Assembly: GCA_049515555.1 (NCBI GenBank)
Contig: JBEKTY010000020.1
Span: 5,785 to 69,784, forward strand
DNA: 64,000 nucleotides
Source: JBEKTY01 sp049515555
GTDB taxonomy: Bacteria > Planctomycetota > Planctomycetia > Pirellulales > Thermoguttaceae
Direction: 5' to 3'
The notes below the pieces were generated by a model that was given only the letters and a program-made list of their open reading frames with translations, was not told the origin of the DNA and ran no database searches. The stretch's first letter is position 1, and the number at the start of each line of letters is the position of its first letter. Shown one piece after another: positions 34,655 to 44,019 of the stretch. A program made the position numbers and the translations under genes.

Positions 34655-37540
34655 ATGAAGCTGACGCAGTACCACGCCAAGTACATCGCCCATGAATTGA
34701 CGCGGCGTTGTGCTTCCGACAGCGTTGAGAAGCTGACGGCGGTCCTGTCGGATGCCCAGGTCGATCTCAATCCGCATCAAATCGAGGCGGCACTCTTCGC
34801 CTTCCGCAACCCGCTATCCCGCGGTGCCATCCTGGCCGACGAGGTGGGCTTGGGCAAAACCATCGAGGCCGGGCTCTTGATCGACCAAAGCTGGGCGGAA
34901 GGGAAGCGTCGCATTCTGGTCATCGTGCCGGCCAATTTGCGAAAGCAGTGGAGCCAGGAACTGGCCGACAAATTCTTCCTCCCATCGGTCATCTTGGAAG
35001 CCCGCACGTTCAACGACACCATCCGGGCCGGCAACCTCAATCCCTTCCAGCAGAACGCCGTCATTATCTGTTCGTACCATTTCGTCCGGAAGATGGAGCC
35101 TTACATCCGCCAGACACGCTGGGATCTGGTCGTCATCGACGAAGCCCACCGGCTCCGCAACGTGTACAAGCCCACAAACAAGATTGCCAACGCCATCAAG
35201 CAGTGCGTGGCCCCGTTCCGCAAGGTGCTCTTGACCGCCACGCCGCTGCAAAACTCGCTCTTGGAACTCTACGGCTTGGTGAGCATCATCGACGATTTCT
35301 CCTTCGGCGACCTGAAGACCTACCGTACCCGCTTCACCCGGCTGGGGAATGACAACGACTTCAACGACTTGAAGGAGCGGCTCCGGCCAATCTGCAAGCG
35401 GACCTTGCGAAAGCAGGTGCTGGAATACGTCAAGTACACGAACCGCCATGCTTTGGTCCAGGAGTTCACGCCCACACCCGAGGAACAGCGGCTCTACGAC
35501 GTGGTTTCCGAGTACCTCCAGCAACCGACGCTCTACGCCTTGCCGGCCAGCCAACGCTCCCTGATGACCCTCATTCTGCGAAAGTTGCTGGCGTCCTCCA
35601 CTTACGCCATTTCGGACACGCTCAGCGGCCTGGCCTGCAAACTCGAAACGGCCGCTGCCCAGGCGGAGAAGGTGGACGCCCCGCCGGAACAACTGGCCGA
35701 CAACTGGGAGGAAATCGACGAACTGGCCGACGAATGGGAACCGGACGAAGAGGCCAGCGGCGAGCCCGAGCGACCAAAGTACACGCCCGAGCAGGTCGCC
35801 GACATGCGGCGGGAAATGGCCAAGCTCCGCGAGTTCCACGTCCTGGCCCGTTCCATCGCCACAAATTCCAAGGGCGAGGTGCTGTTGACCGCACTTCGCC
35901 GTGGCTTCGCGGCTGCCGCCGAGGCCAAGCAAGGACACACCGCGGCAACCCTCCAGCAAAAGGCAATCGCCTTCACCGAGTCCCGCCGAACGCAAGAATA
36001 CCTTTTCCGCATCCTGGAGCAGACCGAGTTTCGCGGCAAGGTCATGGTGTTCAACGGCACGAACACCGACCCCAAGTCCAAAGAAATCTATCAGGCTTGG
36101 CTCAAGAAGCACGCCGGCACGGATCGCATCTCCGGCTCCCCAGCCGCCGATATGCGTGCCGCTCTGGTCGATTACTTCCGCGACGAAGCCGCCGTCATGA
36201 TCGCCACCGAAGCGGCGGCCGAGGGCCTCAACCTGCAATTCTGCAATCTGGTGGTCAACTACGATCTCCCCTGGAATCCCCAACGCATCGAGCAACGCAT
36301 CGGCCGCTGCCACCGCTACGGCCAGAAATTCGACGTTGTGGTGGTCAATTTTCTCAATAAGAGCAACGCGGCCGACCAGCGGGTGTACGAACTGTTGGAC
36401 GAGAAGTTCCGGCTCTTCAGCGGCGTGTTTGGGGCCAGCGACGAAGTGCTGGGGGCCGTGGAATCGGGCGTCGATTTCGAGAAACGCATCGCCGCCATCT
36501 ACCAAAAATGCCGCACCCAGGAGCAGATCCAATTCGAGTTTGACCAGCTTCAGCGGGAGTTGGACAGCGAAATCACCGCCGGCCAGCGGGACGCCCGCGA
36601 AAAGCTGCTGGACAATTTCGACCAGGAGGTTGTCGAGAAGGTCCGCATCCAAAGCTCCGGTCTGCTCGACCGATTCAACGAACGGCTTTGGATGCTGACC
36701 CGGTATCTGCTGGCCGACTACGCCCAATTCGACGAAGGACAGTACAGTTTCTACCTCACCCGCAATCCGTTCCCCGGCGAGACGATTCATCCCGGCCCGT
36801 ATCGGCTCGGCAAGAACGTCGAAGACGCGAACACCTACCGCATCGGCCACCCATTGGCCCAGCGGGTCTTGGCCCAGGCAATGGCCCTGAATCTGCCGGT
36901 GGCGGAACTGGTTTTCGACTACTCCGACGGCAAGAAGAACATCGCCGCACTGGCAACCTTGGTTGGAAGAAGCGGATGGTTGACCTGTTTGCAGTTCGGC
37001 GTTCAATCGCTGGAGAGCGAAGACACCCTGATCCTGGCCGGCGTCACCGACAACCAAGAGCCGTTGGACGAATCGGCTTGTCGCCGATTGTTCGACCTGT
37101 CGGGCTGGGTAAGTGCAACCCCGGCAGTCCCGGCGACATTTCAGGGTTTGCTTACCGACGCGACCTCCCGCCGGCAGGCCGAGTTCCTTGAGGCACTCGC
37201 GGTCAAGAATGGCCATTGGTTCGATACCGAGATGGACAAGCTCGACCGTTGGGCCGACGACCGCCGGACGGCCTTGAAGGCGGAGCTTGAGGAACTCGAC
37301 CAGGAGATCAAGGAGACGAAGAAATCCGCCCGGATGGCCCCCAACCTGCCCGAGAAGCTCGAACTCCAGCGAAAGCTGCGGGGGTTGGAAACCAAGCGGG
37401 ACGAGGCATGGCGGGCTTACGACACCGCCAGCCGAGACGTTGACAGGCAGAAAGACGCCCTGTTGGACGAGATCAGCCGCCGCCTGGAGCAGAGGACCGA
37501 ATGCCGACCGCTGTTCGTACTTCGATGGACTGTGAAATGA
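34655..37540 (+). CDS. SNF2-family DEAD/DEAH helicase
   Basis: A 961-residue SF2 ATPase from ATG 34655. Motifs: Walker A in DEVGLGKTIEAGLLID near residue 65, DEAH in VVIDEAHRLRN near 163, TATPLQNSLLELYGL, and motif VI QRIGRCHRYGQKFDVVVVNF. Residues ~330-380 are a charged insert. The C-terminal ~400 residues end in a coiled coil (LKAELEELDQEIKETKKSARM). It resembles the helicase subunits that accompany phage-defence methyltransferases, such as DISARM DrmD, but drmA, drmB and drmC are absent. The next gene begins three bases after the stop, and type III Mod and Res follow. Likely role: translocase in DNA defence. Confidence 0.88.
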   Translation: MKLTQYHAKYIAHELTRRCASDSVEKLTAVLSDAQVDLNPHQIEAALFAFRNPLSRGAILADEVGLGKTIEAGLLIDQSWAEGKRRILVIVPANLRKQWSQELADKFFLPSVILEARTFNDTIRAGNLNPFQQNAVIICSYHFVRKMEPYIRQTRWDLVVIDEAHRLRNVYKPTNKIANAIKQCVAPFRKVLLTATPLQNSLLELYGLVSIIDDFSFGDLKTYRTRFTRLGNDNDFNDLKERLRPICKRTLRKQVLEYVKYTNRHALVQEFTPTPEEQRLYDVVSEYLQQPTLYALPASQRSLMTLILRKLLASSTYAISDTLSGLACKLETAAAQAEKVDAPPEQLADNWEEIDELADEWEPDEEASGEPERPKYTPEQVADMRREMAKLREFHVLARSIATNSKGEVLLTALRRGFAAAAEAKQGHTAATLQQKAIAFTESRRTQEYLFRILEQTEFRGKVMVFNGTNTDPKSKEIYQAWLKKHAGTDRISGSPAADMRAALVDYFRDEAAVMIATEAAAEGLNLQFCNLVVNYDLPWNPQRIEQRIGRCHRYGQKFDVVVVNFLNKSNAADQRVYELLDEKFRLFSGVFGASDEVLGAVESGVDFEKRIAAIYQKCRTQEQIQFEFDQLQRELDSEITAGQRDAREKLLDNFDQEVVEKVRIQSSGLLDRFNERLWMLTRYLLADYAQFDEGQYSFYLTRNPFPGETIHPGPYRLGKNVEDANTYRIGHPLAQRVLAQAMALNLPVAELVFDYSDGKKNIAALATLVGRSGWLTCLQFGVQSLESEDTLILAGVTDNQEPLDESACRRLFDLSGWVSATPAVPATFQGLLTDATSRRQAEFLEALAVKNGHWFDTEMDKLDRWADDRRTALKAELEELDQEIKETKKSARMAPNLPEKLELQRKLRGLETKRDEAWRAYDTASRDVDRQKDALLDEISRRLEQRTECRPLFVLRWTVK

Positions 37541-37543
37541 GTC

Positions 37544-38761
37544 ATGGCAATGGCCACAATACCCCCTACCCACGACAATCAAGAGCCTGTGCGTTCGACT
37601 GACGACCCAACAACACGCTTCTGGCAGAGCGTGGACACGGACGCCAAGTTTCGCCGCTATTTCGCCGCGATCACGGGAGAACCAGATGTTTGCTCCGCAG
37701 CCACCGGTGCAAGAGACCATTTTCTGCAACAACTCGTCAAGCAGATTGGCACTCCTGACCGCCACATTGCAGTGCTCGACCTTGGCTGCGGTCGTGGACG
37801 TCTCATGGCTGCTCTTCTTGCGAACTCCTCAGTGCCTCATCATAACATCCATTACATCGGCTTTGACCGCGATGAACGTGTTCTGGAGCAAGCCAAGGAC
37901 TTCGCGGAATCACGTAACGCTCAGTCCCTTCTTGCATCCGTAGACTTCATCCCTCGCTTAGAATTCATAGACTGGGTCTTGGATCAGCACTACAAGCTCC
38001 TTCTTCCGGAAGTACTGTGGCGAAGACGCGGGGCACACTATCTCTTTCTCGTACACTATGTCTTTGTCGTCAATGTGCTCCACGAGATCCGATTCTGGGA
38101 TGTGCCTTGGATACTCGAACAAGTATCGTTCCGATTGCCAAGAGGAGGGCAAATCTGGATCCAGGAAATGCCTTGTCTGCCCGAAGCAGAGAGACGTTTC
38201 CTCCCATGGAACAAAGAGTCTCTGGAGACACTGTTCGATGTCGGGCCGGGCCTCCTAGACTCGCCCCCAGCGTTTAACCGCATAGTCAAAGACAAGATAT
38301 CACGTCACGGTATCCCAGTAGTCCATGCAAGAATAGAGAAACTGATGGACGATTACGACTACATCGACTCAGCCCATTTTGAAGGTGCACTGAACACTGC
38401 AGTCGCTGTTATGAAAGCAGAGGCCCACAGGCGACTTGGGCAAAAAGCGTTGACCGTAACCGAAGCCTTATACTGGAACATGTTTTTGGCAACGGCTGCT
38501 GATTATGCCGAGTACAACGACAGCATCCACCAGGTCGAGAGAATCTGGTGGAACGAAAAGTCTAGTTCGGCTCGATGTCCCGAATGCCGACGGCAGGGAC
38601 TAACAGTGCGGTACCAGGGGGATGGCCTGGAGGAAATCAGGTACGTCACTTGCTCCGCGTGTGGGTACGAAGGTGCTCTTGTGCGAGCCCGCGATGAGGG
38701 CCGTGATATTTCCGAGGCGTCTGCGTTGAACCAAGCGTTCCTTACCGGCAGACTTAAGTAG
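37544..38761 (+). CDS. Class I methyltransferase with C-terminal zinc ribbon
   Basis: A 405-residue protein; start at ATG 37544 or 37550. The SAM site is VLDLGCGRGRLMAALL near residue 84, followed by IHYIGFDRDERVLEQAKDF as the acidic second strand. No NPPY-type motif is present, so it is probably not an adenine-N6 or cytosine-N4 DNA methylase. The C-terminal end has CPEC and CSAC pairs ~30 residues apart, forming a zinc ribbon. The ribbon could bind DNA, RNA or a partner. Base composition is visibly less G+C rich than in the flanking SNF2 gene, which suggests separate acquisition. Substrate unknown. Confidence 0.8.
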   Translation: MAMATIPPTHDNQEPVRSTDDPTTRFWQSVDTDAKFRRYFAAITGEPDVCSAATGARDHFLQQLVKQIGTPDRHIAVLDLGCGRGRLMAALLANSSVPHHNIHYIGFDRDERVLEQAKDFAESRNAQSLLASVDFIPRLEFIDWVLDQHYKLLLPEVLWRRRGAHYLFLVHYVFVVNVLHEIRFWDVPWILEQVSFRLPRGGQIWIQEMPCLPEAERRFLPWNKESLETLFDVGPGLLDSPPAFNRIVKDKISRHGIPVVHARIEKLMDDYDYIDSAHFEGALNTAVAVMKAEAHRRLGQKALTVTEALYWNMFLATAADYAEYNDSIHQVERIWWNEKSSSARCPECRRQGLTVRYQGDGLEEIRYVTCSACGYEGALVRARDEGRDISEASALNQAFLTGRLK

Positions 38762-38850
38762 CGGAGAATATGAAGCGGCTCGTGTTATTACACTCGGAGC
38801 GGCGTCGATGACGCTCGCCGTTGTGTGAGACGAAACATTGAGAGAAAGCG

Positions 38851-40932
38851 ATGACTGACCAACCCGAGAAACTTGATCTACGTTCACAGGACATTGCCGA
38901 GGACAAGCGGCAGGAGCTTCTGCGGCTCTTCCCCGAAGTCCGCACGGAGGGCGGCAAGCTCGACTTCGAGCGGCTGAAGCTCGCCTTGGGCGAGTCGATG
39001 GACGTGGGCCGGGAACGCTACGGCATGAACTGGCCGGGCAAGGCCGAGTGCTCCAAGACCATTCAGGCTCTCAGCCTGGGAACGCTCCGTCCGTGCCGTG
39101 AGGAGAGCGTCAACTTCGATTCGACGGAGAACCTGATCATCGAGGGTGACAATTTAGAAGTGCTGAAGCTCTTGCAGAAGTCGTATTTGGGCAGGGTCAA
39201 GATGATCTACATTGACCCGCCCTACAACACCGGCAATGACTTTATCTACCCGGACAACTACGCCGAGTCGCTTCAGACCTACCTTGAATACACGGGACAG
39301 GTTGACGCCGAAGGCAAGAGGTTTGGCACCACAACCGAAGCTGATGGAAGGTTCCATTCCAAATGGCTGAACATGGTGTTTCCACGGCTGTATTTGGCGG
39401 CGAATCTTCTCCACGAGGAAGGCATCATCGCTGCACAGATCAGCGACACGGAGTTGCCCAACTTGCGGCGGGTGATGGACGAGGTCTTTGGAGAGGAGAA
39501 CTTCGTAAACATCGTGGCCGTCAAAGCTAAGGTTGCCGCTGGTGCCTCTGGCGGCGGCGAAGACAAACGGCTGAAGAAGAACGTGGAATTCGTTCTCATT
39601 TACGCGAAGCACCTTGACGCTCTGAACGGCTTTACGCACTGCTTCGTCGAAGAGCCTCTGATGTCAGTAGTCGAGGATATGCGTGAGGCTGGGCAAAGCT
39701 GGAAGTACACCAACGTCCTTACGGACAAGGGCAACAGACGCCGGCTAACGACTACCATTGATGGTGACGGCAACCCGATCGACATTTTTCTCCATGAGGG
39801 TATCCAACGCACTTCTCTTAAGGAACTCTGTGAACGAGATGCCATAGACGAAGCGGAGGGCTATAAGAGGTATCTTGCCGATATCTTCTCCGACACAAAT
39901 GCCCAGTCGAGCATACGTACTCGCGTGATCGACGCCACGGGCCCGCTCAAGGATGGGCAGATGTACTCGGTAGAGTACGTGCCGACTTCAGGTCGGGATA
40001 AGGGCAAACGCGTCTGTCATTACTACATCAGCCCTTCAGTAAGAAGGGTGATCTGGCTTTCTGACGTCGCTTATGAACGCGAGGGAAAGGTGATAAAGCG
40101 AGAACGAACCGGAACGCTCTGGGATGACATAAGCTACAACAACATCGGCAAGGAGGGAGGTGTTGCGTTCTCGAACGGCAAGAAACCCGTAGAGCTACTA
40201 CGGCGAGTGATAACACTCGCCCCAACAACGGATGACCTAGTACTCGACTTCTTCGCGGGAAGCGGAACAACGGCTCACGCTGTGCTCGACCAGAACGAGA
40301 AAGATGAGGGAAGTCGACGGTTCATCCTTGTTCAGCTACCCGAACCGTTAGACCCCTCGGACAATAACCAGAGGGCGGCGGCGGACTTTTGCGACTCAAT
40401 TGGGAAACCGCGTAGTGTGGCCGAGCTTACGAAGGAACGAGTCCGCCGCGTTGTTGCAGAACTGAATCGCGATGACGCCGACAAGCTTGGTCTTGACAGC
40501 GGCAAGAGGCCCGACCGCGGTTTCCGCGTTTTCAAGCTCGACCAGTCGAACTTCACAACGTGGGACGCTGGCATCAAGCACGAGCCAGAGACTCTGGAGC
40601 GGCAGCTTGAGCTTCACGTCGAACACGTCCGCGATGGCCGCACTGACGATGACATCCTCTACGAACTCCTGTTGAAAAGCTGGACCTCGGCTCTTACCGT
40701 TCCCGTCGAAAAGCAGATATTCGCCGATAAGACGGTGTACAACGTTGCCGGTGGCCTGTTCATCATCTGCTTGGAGCGGGAACTAACGCTCAACTTGATC
40801 CGGGCCATCGCCGAGCGAAAGCCGGAACGGGTGGTCCTTCTGGATGAGGGGTTTGCCGGCAATGACCAACTCAAGGCCAATGCCGTGCAGATCTTCAAGA
40901 CCAAGGGCGTCACCGGCTTCAAAACGGTCTGA
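38851..40932 (+). CDS. mod: Type III restriction-modification methyltransferase Mod
   Basis: A 693-residue beta-class adenine-N6 methyltransferase. DPPYNTGNDF (motif IV) lies near residue 121 and FFAGSGTTAHAVLDQN (motif I) near 468, the order typical of Mod subunits. The N-terminal block LDFERLKLALGES...RYGMNWPGKAE and the segment ENLIIEGDNLEVLKLLQKSYLGRVKMIYI are classic. Between the motifs, about residues 250-450 form the target recognition domain, whose composition differs from the rest. Mod reads an asymmetric site and methylates one strand; with Res it forms the nuclease complex. The Res gene starts 11 bp downstream. Confidence 0.94.
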   Translation: MTDQPEKLDLRSQDIAEDKRQELLRLFPEVRTEGGKLDFERLKLALGESMDVGRERYGMNWPGKAECSKTIQALSLGTLRPCREESVNFDSTENLIIEGDNLEVLKLLQKSYLGRVKMIYIDPPYNTGNDFIYPDNYAESLQTYLEYTGQVDAEGKRFGTTTEADGRFHSKWLNMVFPRLYLAANLLHEEGIIAAQISDTELPNLRRVMDEVFGEENFVNIVAVKAKVAAGASGGGEDKRLKKNVEFVLIYAKHLDALNGFTHCFVEEPLMSVVEDMREAGQSWKYTNVLTDKGNRRRLTTTIDGDGNPIDIFLHEGIQRTSLKELCERDAIDEAEGYKRYLADIFSDTNAQSSIRTRVIDATGPLKDGQMYSVEYVPTSGRDKGKRVCHYYISPSVRRVIWLSDVAYEREGKVIKRERTGTLWDDISYNNIGKEGGVAFSNGKKPVELLRRVITLAPTTDDLVLDFFAGSGTTAHAVLDQNEKDEGSRRFILVQLPEPLDPSDNNQRAAADFCDSIGKPRSVAELTKERVRRVVAELNRDDADKLGLDSGKRPDRGFRVFKLDQSNFTTWDAGIKHEPETLERQLELHVEHVRDGRTDDDILYELLLKSWTSALTVPVEKQIFADKTVYNVAGGLFIICLERELTLNLIRAIAERKPERVVLLDEGFAGNDQLKANAVQIFKTKGVTGFKTV

Positions 40933-40943
40933 AGGGAATCACC

Positions 40944-43931
40944 ATGAAACTGCAATTTGACGCAAATCAACCCTATCAGAAAGCCGCCATCGCCGCGGTA
41001 ATCGACTTGTTTGACGGCCAGCCGCAGGGGGCCTCAGAGTATTCCGTCATCCAGGTAGGCGACTGGGGCGGCCTGTTTGCCGGCCAAACCCAGACGGAGC
41101 TTGGCCTCGGCAACCACCTGCTGCTGGCACCCGAAAAGCTCCTGGCCAATACACGGGCGGTGCAGGCACGATACGACATCGAGATTCCCGAGCCGGCAGC
41201 TCCCTTGGAGGCGTGGGAACTGTTCGATACGGCTGCCAACGTGGCCCGAATCTGCCCGCATTTCTCGACCGAGATGGAGACCGGCACCGGCAAAACCTAC
41301 GTTTACCTGCGAACGATTTTCGAGTTGTCCCGCCGCTACGGGTTTCAGAAGTTCATCATCGTCGTGCCCAGCGTGGCCATCCGTGAGGGTGTGTTGAAGA
41401 ATATCGAGATCACGGCCGAGCACTTCCGGGCGTTATACAACAACTTGCCTTTTGAGCACTTCGTTTACGACGCGAAGAAGGTGAACCGTTTGCGGCAATT
41501 CGCCGTGAGCAACACGGTGCAAATCGTGGTCATCAACATCGACGCCTTCCGCAAGAACTTCACGTCTGCGGAGACTGAGGAAGAACGAAAGAAGAGCAAC
41601 GTCATCTACCAAGAACGCGATGGTGCAGGAGGACGTGCGTGGATTGAATATGTTCAGGCCACCCGGCCCATCGTCATCATCGACGAACCGCAGAGTGTCG
41701 ATTCGACCGAGAAGGCCCAGGAAGCCATACGAGCACTCAATCCGCTTTGCACGCTCCGCTATTCCGCCACGCACCGCAACCCGTACAACTTGGTTTACCG
41801 GCTTGACCCGATTCGGGCGTTTGAGCTTCGGCTGGTCAAGCAGATCGTGGTCGGCAGTGCCGCCACCCAGGGTGGGGCTAACGACGCCTTCGTCCGCGTC
41901 GAACAGATCGACTACAAGAAGGGCATCAAGGCCAAGCTCCGCATCCACGTCCAGACCGCCGACGGACCGAAGGAGAAGTCAGTTACGGTGAAGAACGGGG
42001 CCGACCTGTTCGCCCTGTCCAACGAGCGAGCCGCGTATCGGCAGGGCTACGAAGTGGCCGAGATCAACGCCGAGCCGGGCAACGAATACATCCGCTTCAC
42101 CAGCGGCCGGACCATGCGGCTTGGCGACGAAGTCGGCGGAATGCGGGAAGACGTGTGGCGGGTGCAAATCAAAGAGACGGTCAAGAAGCACCTGGAAAAG
42201 GAACTGCTGCTCCGCGGCCGGGACGTGAAGGTCCTCAGCTTGTTCTTCATCGACCGGGTGGCTAACTACCGTGATTACGACGAATCCGGCCAGCCCGTGA
42301 AGGGCAAGTTCGCCGAAGCCTTTGAGGCGGCCCTGGCCGAGTTTGCCAAGGATAACCGCTACGCACCCCTCGAATGGCTGAAGTTGCCGATGGACCGGCT
42401 GCACAACGGCTATTTCGCTGCGGACAAGAAGGGCGTGCTCAAGGATACGCGGGGCGACACCCAGGCAGACGACGAGGTCTACAACCTGATCATGAAGGAC
42501 AAAGAGCGGCTGTTGTCCGAAGAAGAGCCGCTTCGGTTCATCTTCAGCCATTCCGCCCTTCGGGAAGGCTGGGACAACCCAAACGTGTTCCAGATATGCA
42601 CGCTGAGCGTGGCCCACAGTGCCGTGAAGAAGCGTCAGGAGATTGGCCGCGGCTTGCGATTGCCAGTGAACCAGGTCGGGCAGCGGGTGTTCGATGAATC
42701 CATCAATAAGCTGTACGTCATGGCGAACGAGAGCTACGAAGACTTCGCCAAGGCGTTGCAGACCGAATATGAAGAGGATTGCGGCGTCACCTTCGGCAAG
42801 GTGCCGATAACCGCCATCGCCAAGATCGTGCAAGTTGTGGACGGCGAAGAGAAGCCCATCGGCCGCGAGACAGCCGAGGTCATCAAGAAGGTCCTTATCG
42901 AACAGAAGATGCTCGACACTGACGGCCGCATCCAGCCGGCCTTTGACCCCAAGCGGCCAGACTTCAAGCTCGACCTGCCCGAGCCGCAGAAGCAGCTTGT
43001 GCCCGCCGTCGTGGACTTGCTGGCGTCGTACCAGATTGAACGGCACATCCGCAAGGAGAAGGACGAAGGCCCCAACCGGCTCAAGAAGGAAGTCACCCTC
43101 AGCCCCGAGTTCACGGCTTTGTGGGACCGCATCAAGCCCAAGACCACCTATCGGGTGGAGTTTGAGACCGACGAACTCGTTCGCCGGGCCGTGGCCGCCA
43201 TCAAACGCATGGACAAGATCGAGGCTCCGAAGATTCGCGTCAGTACCGGCAAACTCGACGTGCGAAAGGGCGGCATCGTCACCCAGGCGGTGAGCGTTTC
43301 CGAGGAGCGGCTTTCCACCGCCCGCCAGCCGGTGCCCGACGTGCTGGCCTATTTGCAGAACGAAACCGAGCTAACCCGCTCGACGCTGGTGCGGATTCTC
43401 AAGGAATCGGGCCGGCTAACGGAATTCTTCCGCGACCCGCAGCGGTTCATGGACGCCGTGGCCCACGTCCTGAAATACGAACTCCACCGGCTGCTGGTGG
43501 ACGGCATCAAGTATGAACGCCTGGCCGGCGGCGGCCCGGAGACGGAATGGGAGATGATGCTCTTCAAGAACGAGGAGCTTATCAACTACCTGACGGCCTT
43601 GCAGGTCAACCATTCCGTGTACGAATATGTCGTTTACGACTCGGAAGTCGAGCGGGAATTCGCCAAGCGGCTGGATACCCGCGAGGACATCAAGCTCTTC
43701 GTCAAGCTGCCGGCGTGGTTTGAGATCGACACGCCCGTTGGCAAGTACAACCCCGACTGGGCCGTCCTGAAGCACGACAACCAGACGCTCTATCTGGTCC
43801 GGGAGACCAAGAGCACGAAGGACTTCCTGAAGCTCCGCACCAGCGAAGCGGACAAAGTCCGTTGCGGCCAGAAGCACTTTGAAACCCTGGGCGTGCCCTT
43901 TGCCGTGGTCGTCACGGCGGACGAGGTGTAG
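40944..43931 (+). CDS. res: Type III restriction endonuclease Res
   Basis: A 995-residue protein. The SF2 helicase part has Walker A in METGTGKTYVYLRTIF near residue 112, VIIDEPQSVDS as the Walker B/DEAD position near 244, SATHRNPYNLVYRLD, and motif VI QEIGRGLRLPVNQ. The C-terminus holds the nuclease fold: YNPDWAVLKHDN then LYLVRETKSTKDF, fitting the PD-(D/E)xK pattern. Length and motif order match family Res subunits and the frame is intact. It cleaves DNA after collision of complexes at two head-to-head unmethylated sites. Confidence 0.95.
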   Translation: MKLQFDANQPYQKAAIAAVIDLFDGQPQGASEYSVIQVGDWGGLFAGQTQTELGLGNHLLLAPEKLLANTRAVQARYDIEIPEPAAPLEAWELFDTAANVARICPHFSTEMETGTGKTYVYLRTIFELSRRYGFQKFIIVVPSVAIREGVLKNIEITAEHFRALYNNLPFEHFVYDAKKVNRLRQFAVSNTVQIVVINIDAFRKNFTSAETEEERKKSNVIYQERDGAGGRAWIEYVQATRPIVIIDEPQSVDSTEKAQEAIRALNPLCTLRYSATHRNPYNLVYRLDPIRAFELRLVKQIVVGSAATQGGANDAFVRVEQIDYKKGIKAKLRIHVQTADGPKEKSVTVKNGADLFALSNERAAYRQGYEVAEINAEPGNEYIRFTSGRTMRLGDEVGGMREDVWRVQIKETVKKHLEKELLLRGRDVKVLSLFFIDRVANYRDYDESGQPVKGKFAEAFEAALAEFAKDNRYAPLEWLKLPMDRLHNGYFAADKKGVLKDTRGDTQADDEVYNLIMKDKERLLSEEEPLRFIFSHSALREGWDNPNVFQICTLSVAHSAVKKRQEIGRGLRLPVNQVGQRVFDESINKLYVMANESYEDFAKALQTEYEEDCGVTFGKVPITAIAKIVQVVDGEEKPIGRETAEVIKKVLIEQKMLDTDGRIQPAFDPKRPDFKLDLPEPQKQLVPAVVDLLASYQIERHIRKEKDEGPNRLKKEVTLSPEFTALWDRIKPKTTYRVEFETDELVRRAVAAIKRMDKIEAPKIRVSTGKLDVRKGGIVTQAVSVSEERLSTARQPVPDVLAYLQNETELTRSTLVRILKESGRLTEFFRDPQRFMDAVAHVLKYELHRLLVDGIKYERLAGGGPETEWEMMLFKNEELINYLTALQVNHSVYEYVVYDSEVEREFAKRLDTREDIKLFVKLPAWFEIDTPVGKYNPDWAVLKHDNQTLYLVRETKSTKDFLKLRTSEADKVRCGQKHFETLGVPFAVVVTADEV

Positions 43932-44019
43932 GGTCCGAACGATTACCTAGCATGCATCGGAGGCACGAACGGCATCCAGTATGCCGTGATACTGCCTTAA
44001 ATCGTAGGAGGGTTCATTC

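Noticed and set aside
34814..37765. A 983-residue open frame on the minus strand, opposite the SNF2 helicase
   Set aside because: Composition is typical of an antisense shadow in G+C-rich DNA, with no family motif. The plus-strand frame has all SNF2 motifs.
34655..43931. Complete DISARM system
   Set aside because: SNF2 helicase and a methyltransferase are present, but no drmA, drmB or PLD-type drmC gene is visible, and the methylase is type III Mod.
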